Source: an uncultured Collinsella sp. (GTDB lineage: Bacteria; Actinomycetota; Coriobacteriia; Coriobacteriales; Coriobacteriaceae). Taken from it: a stretch of 64,000 bases of DNA. This document shows, piece by piece, positions 17,510 through 26,014 of this stretch (position 1 is its first letter; each line of letters starts with the position of its first letter). The position numbers and the translations under genes were made by a program. Under the pieces are notes generated by a model that saw only the letters and a list, made by a program, of their open reading frames with translations, was not told where the DNA came from and did not search any database. Location of the stretch: the NCBI GenBank assembly GCA_937982065.1, contig CALJMO010000016.1, positions 109,431-173,430 of the forward strand, written 5' to 3'.

Positions 17510-18505
17510 TTACTTGAGCGTGGCGTACATGACAGCCTTGATGGTGTGCATGCGGTTCTCGGCCTCGTCGAAGACCTTGGAAGCGGGGCTCTCGAAGACC
17601 TCGTCGGTGACCTCCTGCTCGGTGATGCCGAACTGCTCGCACTTCTCGGCGCCAATGGTGGTGTTGGTGTCGTGGAAGCTGGGCAGGCAGTGCAGGAAGA
17701 TGGCACCCGGGTTGGCCATAGCCATGACCTCGGAGGTGACACGATACGGGGTGAGCTGAGCGATGCGCTCGGCCCAGACCTCGTCGGGCTCGCCCATGGA
17801 GACCCACACGTCGGTGTAGATAACGTCGGCACCGGTGACGCCGTCCTTGACGTCGGTGGTCAGCTTGATGGTGCAGCCGTTGGCCTCGGCGATGGGCTTG
17901 CAGGCCTCGATGACGTCGTCGGCGGGCATGCACTCCTCGGGGCCGCAGGCCACGAAGTTCATGCCGAGCTTGGAGCAGACGACCATGAGGGAGCGAGCGA
18001 CGTTGTTCTTGCAGTCGCCCATGAAGACGAGGGTCTTGCCCTTGATGTCGTAGTTGAAGTTCTCCTGGACGGTCAGGATGTCGGCGAGCATCTGGGTGGG
18101 GTGCCACTCGGTGGTCAGGCCGTTCCAGACAGGCACGCCGGACTTAGCAGCGAGCTCCTCGACGTCGTCCTGGGCAAAGCCACGGAACTCGATGCCGTCA
18201 TACATGCGGCCGAGAACGCGGGCGGTGTCCTCGATGGACTCCTTCTTGCCCATCTGCGACGAACCGGGATCGAGGTAGGTAACGCCCATGCCCAGGTCCA
18301 TGCCGCCGACCTCGAAGGCGCAGCGGGTACGAGTGGAGGTCTTCTGGAAGAGCAGAACGATGTTCTTGCCCTCGAGATAGCGGTGCGGAACGCCAGCGCG
18401 CTTCATATCCTTGAAGTTCTTGGAGAGCTTGAGCAGGTACTCGATCTCCTCGGTGGTGAGGTCGAGAAGCTTGAGGAAGCTACGGCCGGAGAGGTTAACA
18501 CCCAT
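17510..18505 (-). CDS. arcB: Ornithine carbamoyltransferase (catabolic)
   Basis: The enzyme interconverts citrulline plus phosphate with ornithine plus carbamoyl phosphate; next to arginine deiminase it should run catabolically. The carbamoyl-phosphate loop STRTR lies near residue 57, FMGDCKNNVARSLMV and DVWVSMGEP follow, and HCLPSFHD lies near residue 272 (usually HCLPAFHD). At 331 residues it is normal in length. It lies 105 bp downstream of arcA, across two hairpins. No carbamate kinase gene is in the window, so ATP recovery must use a distant gene. Confidence 0.93.
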   Translation of the reverse strand: MGVNLSGRSFLKLLDLTTEEIEYLLKLSKNFKDMKRAGVPHRYLEGKNIVLLFQKTSTRTRCAFEVGGMDLGMGVTYLDPGSSQMGKKESIEDTARVLGRMYDGIEFRGFAQDDVEELAAKSGVPVWNGLTTEWHPTQMLADILTVQENFNYDIKGKTLVFMGDCKNNVARSLMVVCSKLGMNFVACGPEECMPADDVIEACKPIAEANGCTIKLTTDVKDGVTGADVIYTDVWVSMGEPDEVWAERIAQLTPYRVTSEVMAMANPGAIFLHCLPSFHDTNTTIGAEKCEQFGITEQEVTDEVFESPASKVFDEAENRMHTIKAVMYATLK

Positions 18506-18550
18506 GGTTTGATTCCTTTCGAAGAAATGAATTACGTAAGTATTAGTGTT

Positions 18551-18598
18551 GCCCGTTTAACGGGCGAAGCCGGTGCGGTTGTAGGGGGACCGCACCGG
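18551..18598 (-). terminator. Double hairpin between arcA copy 1 and arcB
   Basis: CCGGTGCGGT and ACCGCACCGG (18570-18598) form a 10-bp stem, followed by the palindrome GCCCGTTTAACGGGC (18551-18565). There is no long U-run. It may partially terminate or process the transcript and set the arcA:arcB ratio. Confidence 0.55.
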
Positions 18599-18610
18599 AA
18601 ACGGAAAGAC

Positions 18611-19852
18611 TTAGAGGTCCTCGCGCCAGAAGGGCATGCTCATGCAGCGCGGGCCGCCGCGGCCGCGGGAGAGCTCGGCGGAGGGCACGACGAGAAGGTC
18701 CAGGCCCTCCTTGTACAGCACGTCGTTGGTGACGGTGTTGCGGGCGTAGACGCAGATCTTGCCGGGCTCGACGCACAGGGTGTTGGAGCCGTCGTTCCAC
18801 TGCTCGCGGGAGGCCGCGATCGGGTCGCCGCCGCCGCAGGGGATCAGCTTGACCTGGTCGACGCCGGTGGCGTCCTCCAGGACGTGCTCGAGGGTGTCCT
18901 CGATCAGGCGGATGTTCACGTCGCCCGGGTTCTTGCCGGCGGTCAGCTCGTAGACGCGCAGGGTGCCCATGATGGCGGGGTGGATCGTGAACTTATCGAC
19001 GTCGATCTGGGTGAAGACCGTGTCGAGGTGCATGAAGGCGCGCGAGACCGGGATGTCAAAGGCCAGGATGCGCTCGACCTTGGAGTCGGAGTTCCAGAAG
19101 ATGTTCTGGGCCATGACGTCGATCGCGGCGGCCTGGGTGCGCTGGGAGATGCCGACGGCGAGGGTCTTCTCGTTGATGTTCAGCACGTCGCCGCCCTCGG
19201 TGTGGAACTGGCAGTCGCGGCGGAAGTACAGCGAGACGTCCTTGTAGTCGGGGTGGTACTTGAAGATGTACTTGCCGTACAGGGTCTCGCGGTTTCGGGT
19301 GACCGAGTACATGCGGTTGAGGTTGACGCCCTCGCCGACGACCGCGAACGGGTCGCGGGTGAAGTAGAGGTTGGGCATCGGGTCGATGATCAGGTCGGAC
19401 TCGGACTCGGAGTTGACCAGGGAGTCGAGGGTCGTGGAGGCCGTGAGGGGCATGTCGATCTCGGACTTGGTCATGCCGGCCATGGTCTTCTTGACGAACT
19501 CGAGGTTGTCCTCGATGGAGTCCAGCTTCTCGCGGACGATCTGCGGCATGTGCTGGCCGCGGATGCCGGCCTCGGCGATGTACTGGTCGGTGAACTCGGC
19601 GCGGGCGCCGGGGACCTGGTCGAACACCTCGGCGACGAGGTTCTCGAGATAGAGGACCTCCACGCCCTGGTCCCTCAGGATCTGGGCGAAGGTGTCATGC
19701 TCCTGCTGCGCGACCTCCAGGAACGGGACGTCGTCGAACAGGAGTCGCTCGAGCTCGTCGGGCGGCAGGTTGAGGAGCTCGTCGCCGGGACGGTGCAGGC
19801 AGACCTTCCTGAGCTTGCCGATCTCGGAAGGCACGTGCAGACCTTTCGTCAT
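18611..19852 (-). CDS. arcA: Arginine deiminase, copy 1
   Basis: ArcA hydrolyses arginine to citrulline and ammonia, the first step of the energy-yielding deiminase pathway. The 413-residue protein has FTRDPFAVV, the HTEGGDVLN motif, HLDTVFT and the catalytic Cys403 in GPRCMSMPFWREDL. GTAGGAGG precedes the ATG. The DNA from 18610 to 19876 appears identical to 21699-22965, including synonymous positions. Codon use is strongly biased, as in highly expressed genes, which also creates long antisense open frames. Confidence 0.96.
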   Translation of the reverse strand: MTKGLHVPSEIGKLRKVCLHRPGDELLNLPPDELERLLFDDVPFLEVAQQEHDTFAQILRDQGVEVLYLENLVAEVFDQVPGARAEFTDQYIAEAGIRGQHMPQIVREKLDSIEDNLEFVKKTMAGMTKSEIDMPLTASTTLDSLVNSESESDLIIDPMPNLYFTRDPFAVVGEGVNLNRMYSVTRNRETLYGKYIFKYHPDYKDVSLYFRRDCQFHTEGGDVLNINEKTLAVGISQRTQAAAIDVMAQNIFWNSDSKVERILAFDIPVSRAFMHLDTVFTQIDVDKFTIHPAIMGTLRVYELTAGKNPGDVNIRLIEDTLEHVLEDATGVDQVKLIPCGGGDPIAASREQWNDGSNTLCVEPGKICVYARNTVTNDVLYKEGLDLLVVPSAELSRGRGGPRCMSMPFWREDL

Positions 19853-19934
19853 GGCCTCCTACCTTTCTTTCGGGCCCTTGTCAGGGCCGATTCGTTAGCG
19901 CCCCTCCGCGTGAGGCGTTATTGCTGACGACATA

Positions 19935-20000
19935 TTTATATCCAAAATCAGCTCATACTTCCACCTTGCCCCCGAACGGTTTTTTATAGGGGGTGAACGG
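19935..20000 (-). promoter_or_regulatory. arcA copy 1 promoter with 21-bp-spaced CCGTTC repeats
   Basis: On the minus strand a TATAAA -10 (19935-19940) is preceded by two CCGTTC direct repeats whose complements lie at 19974-19979 and 19995-20000, exactly 21 bp apart. The copy 2 promoter has the same spacing and the same 33-bp gap to the -10. The -35 region is poor (GTGGAA), consistent with activator dependence. Confidence 0.6.
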
Positions 20001-20337
20001 CATACACATATACTTCACGCATGGCACACTTCATCTTAATAAAGCGTATTTACGTGCTTAAACGCGTTTTAATCCTAAAATCAAATGGAACTAAACTTTG
20101 TTAAACCATCCTCAAATTGCATATTTCCAATAAAGCTATGAATAGAATTAGCGGTTCACACCGCGTCTCAACCATTTTCATTTTTATTCAGAAAAAAGTT
20201 TGTCCTATTCATTTCTGATAAATAAATTACCGTTTACCAGACGCTTGATACCGTTCACCGGAAACTCAGTATAAGGCCCAGCGGATACCGCCTCGCTTTA
20301 CGGCCCCATTTGTAACAACTTGACTTCTCGGTATAGA
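20001..20337. other. AT-rich non-coding region upstream of arcA copy 1
   Basis: About 340 bp with base composition much richer in A/T than its neighbours. No gene with a ribosome binding site was found. It probably carries distal regulatory sites for arcA. A further GATACCGTTCACCGG lies at about 20250-20264 in the opposite orientation. Confidence 0.45.
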
Positions 20338-20376
20338 AAAACGGACCCGCTTCCCCTAGGGAAACGGGTCCGTTTT
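20338..20376. terminator. Bidirectional terminator after the aminotransferase
   Basis: AAAACGGACCCG and CGGGTCCGTTTT pair, extended by TTCCC/GGGAA around a CTA loop. T-runs exist on both strands. Confidence 0.88.
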
Positions 20377-20425
20377 CGATTATCTTCGGCTAATTTGGAT
20401 AAGGCCCCCGAAGACCATCGGAATC

Positions 20426-21550
20426 CTAGCGATCGAACTCCGCCAGTGCCTCGCCCAAAAGCCTCAGGCCCTCGCGCAGAACGTCCTCGCTCGCGCAGTA
20501 GCCCAGGCGTGCGCCGCAGGGAAGCTCAAAACGGCTACCGGGGACCAGCAGCACTCCCCTCTCGGACAGCAGGCGCCTGCAGAACTCCTCGTCATCCTCG
20601 GGAATATCCAGCTGGATAAACGAGGTGGACACGCCCTGCGGGGCCGTCCAGGAAACGCGATGCTGCGTATCGATCCAAGCCTGCGCGATATCGCGGTTGC
20701 CAAACACGATCTTGCGATTGCGCTCGAGAATCTTGCCCTTGTGCTCGAGCACGTAGGTCGCCAGAGCATCGTTGAACACGCCGCCGCAGATCATGGTGTA
20801 ATCGCGATAGGTACGGATGCGGTTGGACACCTCTTTGTCGGCCAGGACCCAGCCCACGCGGGCCGCAGGTGTCGAATAGGTCTTCGACAACGAGTTGGTG
20901 ACAATGGCCCTCTCGTACACGTCGACCATCGACATAAAGGACTCGGTGTTCTCAAGCGGCAGATACACCTCGTCGCACAGCACGTAGACGCCCACCGAGC
21001 GGGCGATCTCGGCAATCTGGCCGAGCATATCGGCATCGAGCACCGTACCGATGGGGTTAGATGCGTTGTTTATGCAGATAAGCTTGGTGTTGGGACGCAC
21101 CAAGCGCTTGAGTTCCTCGATATCGGGCTTCCAGCCGAGTTCCTCGCGAAGCTCCCAATACTCGACCTCGGCGCCCAGCGTGCGCGGAATCTCGTAGAGC
21201 GGCGCGTAGGTGGGCCACTCGGCGATAACATGGTCGCCGGGCTCGACCACAGCCATGATGGCGTTGAGGTTAGCGCCCGTGCAGCCATTGGTCTGCAGAA
21301 TGTGATCGGGATTGACCTCCCGACGATACAGCTTGGCAACCTCGGCCTTAAACTCCGGCGAGCCCTCGATCCAGCCGTAGTTCATCTTCTCGCGGTCCAG
21401 GCGCTCGTAGAACGTGGCGCCGTCCTGTTCATCGAGCGCGCGCAGCTCGCCCATGGTGAGCGACGAGATCGTCGACTGGGCGATGTCCCACGTGGCGCTC
21501 TTCTCCCAAACGTTGAGCCATTCCTCAACGCCAATCGTCTTGATGTCCAT
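20426..21550 (-). CDS. Class I/II pyridoxal-phosphate aminotransferase
   Basis: This 374-residue fold-type I aminotransferase has the cofactor lysine in NSLSKTYSTPAARVGW near residue 222, NNASNPIGTV before it, and an arginine in PGSRFE near the C-terminus for the substrate carboxylate. It lies between two identical arginine deiminase genes, so a role in arginine or ornithine-derived amino acid metabolism is plausible, but substrate cannot be read from sequence. The ATG at 21550 has AAGGAG 7 bases upstream; the frame stays open to 21604. Confidence 0.85.
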   Translation of the reverse strand: MDIKTIGVEEWLNVWEKSATWDIAQSTISSLTMGELRALDEQDGATFYERLDREKMNYGWIEGSPEFKAEVAKLYRREVNPDHILQTNGCTGANLNAIMAVVEPGDHVIAEWPTYAPLYEIPRTLGAEVEYWELREELGWKPDIEELKRLVRPNTKLICINNASNPIGTVLDADMLGQIAEIARSVGVYVLCDEVYLPLENTESFMSMVDVYERAIVTNSLSKTYSTPAARVGWVLADKEVSNRIRTYRDYTMICGGVFNDALATYVLEHKGKILERNRKIVFGNRDIAQAWIDTQHRVSWTAPQGVSTSFIQLDIPEDDEEFCRRLLSERGVLLVPGSRFELPCGARLGYCASEDVLREGLRLLGEALAEFDR

Positions 21551-21605
21551 GGCCAAGCTCCTTACAAAAGCAGTCATCCAATCGTGTTGACGTTCCTCAT
21601 ACAAG

Positions 21606-21639
21606 ATTGGGGCGGTGCGAAAACCCGCACCGCCCCAAT
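21606..21639 (-). terminator. 14-bp perfect hairpin after arcA copy 2
   Basis: ATTGGGGCGGTGCG and its exact complement are separated by 6 bases. A second small palindrome, ACATCTA/TAGATGT, lies at 21646-21668. It sits between arcA copy 2 and the aminotransferase. Confidence 0.75.
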
Positions 21640-21699
21640 GGGAGACATCTAATGGCAGCTAGATGTATGTATTATGACCTGTACGGGTCCTTGAAGACC

Positions 21700-22941
21700 T
21701 TAGAGGTCCTCGCGCCAGAAGGGCATGCTCATGCAGCGCGGGCCGCCGCGGCCGCGGGAGAGCTCGGCGGAGGGCACGACGAGAAGGTCCAGGCCCTCCT
21801 TGTACAGCACGTCGTTGGTGACGGTGTTGCGGGCGTAGACGCAGATCTTGCCGGGCTCGACGCACAGGGTGTTGGAGCCGTCGTTCCACTGCTCGCGGGA
21901 GGCCGCGATCGGGTCGCCGCCGCCGCAGGGGATCAGCTTGACCTGGTCGACGCCGGTGGCGTCCTCCAGGACGTGCTCGAGGGTGTCCTCGATCAGGCGG
22001 ATGTTCACGTCGCCCGGGTTCTTGCCGGCGGTCAGCTCGTAGACGCGCAGGGTGCCCATGATGGCGGGGTGGATCGTGAACTTATCGACGTCGATCTGGG
22101 TGAAGACCGTGTCGAGGTGCATGAAGGCGCGCGAGACCGGGATGTCAAAGGCCAGGATGCGCTCGACCTTGGAGTCGGAGTTCCAGAAGATGTTCTGGGC
22201 CATGACGTCGATCGCGGCGGCCTGGGTGCGCTGGGAGATGCCGACGGCGAGGGTCTTCTCGTTGATGTTCAGCACGTCGCCGCCCTCGGTGTGGAACTGG
22301 CAGTCGCGGCGGAAGTACAGCGAGACGTCCTTGTAGTCGGGGTGGTACTTGAAGATGTACTTGCCGTACAGGGTCTCGCGGTTTCGGGTGACCGAGTACA
22401 TGCGGTTGAGGTTGACGCCCTCGCCGACGACCGCGAACGGGTCGCGGGTGAAGTAGAGGTTGGGCATCGGGTCGATGATCAGGTCGGACTCGGACTCGGA
22501 GTTGACCAGGGAGTCGAGGGTCGTGGAGGCCGTGAGGGGCATGTCGATCTCGGACTTGGTCATGCCGGCCATGGTCTTCTTGACGAACTCGAGGTTGTCC
22601 TCGATGGAGTCCAGCTTCTCGCGGACGATCTGCGGCATGTGCTGGCCGCGGATGCCGGCCTCGGCGATGTACTGGTCGGTGAACTCGGCGCGGGCGCCGG
22701 GGACCTGGTCGAACACCTCGGCGACGAGGTTCTCGAGATAGAGGACCTCCACGCCCTGGTCCCTCAGGATCTGGGCGAAGGTGTCATGCTCCTGCTGCGC
22801 GACCTCCAGGAACGGGACGTCGTCGAACAGGAGTCGCTCGAGCTCGTCGGGCGGCAGGTTGAGGAGCTCGTCGCCGGGACGGTGCAGGCAGACCTTCCTG
22901 AGCTTGCCGATCTCGGAAGGCACGTGCAGACCTTTCGTCAT
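21700..22941 (-). CDS. arcA: Arginine deiminase, copy 2 (identical coding sequence)
   Basis: The protein is residue-for-residue the same 413 amino acids as copy 1, with the catalytic Cys403 and all family motifs. The nucleotide match covers 21699-22965 (1267 bp), including the ribosome binding site, then stops sharply at CGGGCC. Upstream of that the two leaders are related but clearly diverged. Downstream lies its own strong hairpin, so this copy is probably transcribed alone. Identical genes with diverged flanks point to gene conversion or selection on one sequence, not a simple recent tandem duplication. Confidence 0.95.
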   Translation of the reverse strand: MTKGLHVPSEIGKLRKVCLHRPGDELLNLPPDELERLLFDDVPFLEVAQQEHDTFAQILRDQGVEVLYLENLVAEVFDQVPGARAEFTDQYIAEAGIRGQHMPQIVREKLDSIEDNLEFVKKTMAGMTKSEIDMPLTASTTLDSLVNSESESDLIIDPMPNLYFTRDPFAVVGEGVNLNRMYSVTRNRETLYGKYIFKYHPDYKDVSLYFRRDCQFHTEGGDVLNINEKTLAVGISQRTQAAAIDVMAQNIFWNSDSKVERILAFDIPVSRAFMHLDTVFTQIDVDKFTIHPAIMGTLRVYELTAGKNPGDVNIRLIEDTLEHVLEDATGVDQVKLIPCGGGDPIAASREQWNDGSNTLCVEPGKICVYARNTVTNDVLYKEGLDLLVVPSAELSRGRGGPRCMSMPFWREDL

Positions 22942-23023
22942 GGCCTCCTACCTTTCTTTCGGGCCTTACTGGCCGAATGTATCAGCGCCCCTCCGTATGG
23001 GACGCTGCTTGCTGACAGCTCTA

Positions 23024-23089
23024 GTTATATCCAAAAACCACCTGCAATTCCACCTCGCCCCCGAACGGTCAGCAAAGTGCGATGAACGG
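23024..23089 (-). promoter_or_regulatory. arcA copy 2 promoter with 21-bp-spaced CCGTTC repeats
   Basis: The minus-strand -10 TATAAC (23024-23029) is preceded by CCGTTC repeats whose complements lie at 23063-23068 and 23084-23089, 21 bp apart and 33 bp from the -10. The block ACCGTTCGGGGGC is kept in both copies, while most of the sequence around it has changed. Confidence 0.6.
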
Positions 23090-23492
23090 TATATCTCATA
23101 TGATTCCCCCATGATGCACTTCGGTTCTCTAAAGCAGGTTTTCAAAGGTAAATGTTCTTTTTTCTAAGGAATTAAGCTAGATTGCACAAATATTTTCATG
23201 TTTAGGAATTGCATAGCTAAAACGGTTTTCTGCATATATATGTCGTTTGTTCATGATTCAATTTGGATTCGATTATATTCAGCTCGCAATCATTCTTATT
23301 CATACATCCTCACCAATTGAGTATGGATATAGATTGTTTCTAAACGAGTTGGGCAGTTAGTTGCATGCCTTGGCAGCGTAAGAAGTAGGTAAAGATACCG
23401 TTCGCGCGATGCGTCCGTGCCACAGGTCGACTAAATTGAGACAATAGTGATTAGTGTTAGGCTACCGTCCCTTGTGGGGACTGAACGGACAG
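23090..23492. other. AT-rich divergent intergenic region between arcA copy 2 and ppk
   Basis: This 400-bp region separates divergent genes. It is A/T-rich with several TTGCAnnAAA and ATTCAT-like words but no clear repeated operator beyond the arcA repeats. GATACCGTTCGCGCG occurs near 23397. No gene was found. Confidence 0.4.
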
Positions 23493-25901
23493 ATGCATAT
23501 GCCGAGCAAAATCGAAAAGAAGCAAGCCGCCGCAAAGCTGCGCAAACCGCCGCGCGACTTCTCGTACACGCAAAACCGAGAGCTCAGCTGGCTACGCTTT
23601 GACAACCGCGTGCTCGACGAAGCCTTCGACGAAACCGTTCCGTTATTCGAGCGACTAAAGTTCGTCTCGATCTTCGAGTCCAACCTCGACGAGTTCCTTA
23701 TGGTGCGCGTGGGCGGCCTGTCCGATCTGGCGGAGCTCAAAAAACAACCTGTCGACAACAAGAGCAATATGACCGCCTCCGAACAGGTCGATGCTGTCAT
23801 GGCCGAAATGCCCGGGCTCCTTACCCGTTGGGAGTCCATCTTTAAGAGCATCGAGGGCAAGCTCGACACCTTGGGCGTTCACCGCGCCCACATCGATTCG
23901 CTTACGCCCGAGGAGCGCACCTTTGTAACCCGCTACTTCCAGGCCTACGTGTCGCCGGTCATCTCGCCGCTGGTCATCGATCCTCGCCACCCCTTCCCCA
24001 ACCTGCGCAACGGCGCGCTCTATCTGGCCTGTGGTCTGGACGGCGCCACCGACGAGGAGAGCCTACTGGGCCTTATCGAGATTCCCGCCTCGATGAACCG
24101 CGTGGTCGAGATCCCCTCGCCCACCGGCACCTACTCCTACATCTTGCTCGAGGACGTCATCCTCGCCTGCCTGGACAGCTGCTTTGGCTCCTATAAGCCG
24201 CTGGATCGTGCGCTGATCCGCGTCACCCGCAACGCCGACATCGATCCGGACGGCGAGGGCGTCGAAGAGGAAGAGGACTACCGCCAGCACATGAAGCGCA
24301 TTCTCAAGAAGCGCCTGCGCCTGCAGCCGGTAGTGCTCGCGGTCTCGGGGTCGCTCGAGAAGGCGACGCTCAAGACTATCCGCAAGGCGCTCGAGCTTTC
24401 GCGCCGCTCTGTCTTTACCTGCGATATCCCGCTCAACCTGGGCTACGTCTTTGGCATTGAGGGCAAGATTCCCGAGCACCTGCGCAACGAGCTCCTCTTT
24501 ACGCCGTTTAAGCCACAGCCCAACCCCACCATCGACATGACCCGCTCCATCCGCGAGCAGGTGCTGCAGCACGACAAGCTGCTCTTCTACCCTTACGAGG
24601 CCATGAATCCGTTCCTGGATCTGGTACACGAGGCAGCCTACGATCCCGAGTGCATCTCGTTGCGCATCACGCTCTACCGCGTGGCCAAGCAGAGCCGCCT
24701 ATGCGAGTCGCTGATCGATGCCGCCGAGAACGGCAAAGAGGTCACGGTGCTCATGGAGCTCCGCGCACGCTTTGACGAGCAGAACAACATCGAGTGGGCC
24801 GAGCGCCTGGAAGAGGCCGGCTGCACCGTCATCTATGGTTCCGAGGGCTTTAAATGCCACTCAAAGATCTGCCAGCTCACCTATCGCGAGGGCATGGCGC
24901 TAACGCGCCTCACACTTTTGGGCACCGGCAACTTTAACGAGAAGACGGCCAAACTCTACAGCGACTTTATGCTCATGACAGCCCATCCCGGCATCGGCGA
25001 GGACGCCAACCTGTTCTTCCGCAACCTGTCGCTGGGCAACCTGCGCGGCGACTACCGCTTCCTGGGTGTGGCGCCCGTCGGACTGAAACCGCTCATCATG
25101 CGCGGGCTTGACCGCGAGATCAAGCGCGCCCTTGCCGGCGAGCCCGCCCGCGTGTTCTTTAAGCTCAACTCGCTGACCGACCGCGAGGTTATCGACAAGA
25201 TCGCCGAGGCATCGTGTGCCGGCGTGCGCGTAGACATGATCATCCGAGGCATCTCGTGCCTCAAGCCCGGTGTTCCGGGCAAGACCGAGAACGTGCATGT
25301 CCGCTCCATCGTCGGACGCTTTTTGGAGCACGCGCGCGTCTATGCTTTCGGCGTGGACTCGGACATGATTTACCTGAGCTCGGCAGACATGATGACGCGC
25401 AACACCGAGCACCGCGTGGAGATTGCCTTCCCCGTGCTCGACCCCACCTGCCGCGCCCTGGTGCACGAGTACATGGGCATGCAGCTGCGCGACAACGTGA
25501 AGGCCCGCAGCCTCACGAGCGACGGCACCTGGGTCCCCGTGGAGCGTGCAGAGGGTGAGAAACCCTTCAACTCACAGGAAGCCCTGCTGGAGCGCGCCTA
25601 TCGCAACGCCGAGGCCGCGCCCGAGCCCGTCATTGAGGCGGAACCTGCCTCCGAGGCCGAGCCGCAGCCAGTAGCACCCAAGGTCCAAGAGGTCCAGGCG
25701 ACCGTCATTGAGCCCGAGCCTGCACCTGTACCTCGGCCCGAGCCTCAGGTCACCAAGCCCGCACCCGAGACGAGTGCCCGTCGCGATAAGCCCGCTGGCA
25801 AGACCAAGGCCATCGAGCGCCATCGCCCCGGCCGCGTGCGCATGGGTCTGGGCCTGATCGGCCTGGGTCTTAAGACGCTCATTACCGGCAAGACGAAATA
25901 G
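23493..25901 (+). CDS. ppk: Polyphosphate kinase with Pro/Glu-rich C-terminal extension
   Basis: Ppk reversibly makes inorganic polyphosphate from ATP. The 802-residue protein has the N-terminal NRELSWLRFDNRVLDEA, the middle and head domains, and two phospholipase D-like catalytic halves; conserved histidines lie in GFKCHSKICQL and in RFLEHARVYAFG. The usual family length is 690-730. The extra roughly 110 residues are rich in Glu, Pro, Ala and Val and end with a basic, glycine-rich GLGLIGLGLKTLITGKTK. ATG at 23493 or 23499 is possible; both lack a strong ribosome binding site. Confidence 0.93.
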   Translation: MHMPSKIEKKQAAAKLRKPPRDFSYTQNRELSWLRFDNRVLDEAFDETVPLFERLKFVSIFESNLDEFLMVRVGGLSDLAELKKQPVDNKSNMTASEQVDAVMAEMPGLLTRWESIFKSIEGKLDTLGVHRAHIDSLTPEERTFVTRYFQAYVSPVISPLVIDPRHPFPNLRNGALYLACGLDGATDEESLLGLIEIPASMNRVVEIPSPTGTYSYILLEDVILACLDSCFGSYKPLDRALIRVTRNADIDPDGEGVEEEEDYRQHMKRILKKRLRLQPVVLAVSGSLEKATLKTIRKALELSRRSVFTCDIPLNLGYVFGIEGKIPEHLRNELLFTPFKPQPNPTIDMTRSIREQVLQHDKLLFYPYEAMNPFLDLVHEAAYDPECISLRITLYRVAKQSRLCESLIDAAENGKEVTVLMELRARFDEQNNIEWAERLEEAGCTVIYGSEGFKCHSKICQLTYREGMALTRLTLLGTGNFNEKTAKLYSDFMLMTAHPGIGEDANLFFRNLSLGNLRGDYRFLGVAPVGLKPLIMRGLDREIKRALAGEPARVFFKLNSLTDREVIDKIAEASCAGVRVDMIIRGISCLKPGVPGKTENVHVRSIVGRFLEHARVYAFGVDSDMIYLSSADMMTRNTEHRVEIAFPVLDPTCRALVHEYMGMQLRDNVKARSLTSDGTWVPVERAEGEKPFNSQEALLERAYRNAEAAPEPVIEAEPASEAEPQPVAPKVQEVQATVIEPEPAPVPRPEPQVTKPAPETSARRDKPAGKTKAIERHRPGRVRMGLGLIGLGLKTLITGKTK

Positions 25902-25926
25902 TCGTTTGTAGAAGCAGTTTGTAGAA

Positions 25927-25968
25927 GCGCCCCGCATTTGAGGAAAGCCTCGGATGCGGGGCGCTTTT
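25927..25968 (+). terminator. Terminator after ppk
   Basis: GCGCCCCGCAT and ATGCGGGGCGC form an 11-bp stem followed by TTTT. Two GTTTGTAGAAGC repeats lie just before it. Confidence 0.9.
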
Positions 25969-26014
25969 CCCTGCTACCATGGTGCGAACAACAACGCGAA
26001 TGACAGGCAGGAAT

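Noticed and set aside
17504..19927. An 807-codon open frame antisense to arcB and arcA
   Set aside because: It is the mirror of strongly biased codon use in highly expressed genes. The predicted protein is low-complexity (Val/Gly/Asp/Leu) and has no ribosome binding site; the deiminase on the other strand has every family motif.
20001..20337. Classical ArgR boxes upstream of arcA
   Set aside because: Scattered ATTCAT/TGAAT words are present in this A/T-rich segment, but no convincing 18-bp palindrome pair was found.
18611..22941. Duplicate arcA explained by an insertion element
   Set aside because: No terminal inverted repeats, target duplications or transposase lie at the match boundaries.
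21607..23085. A 492-codon antisense frame over arcA copy 2
   Set aside because: It repeats the same antisense translation as copy 1 because the DNA is identical.
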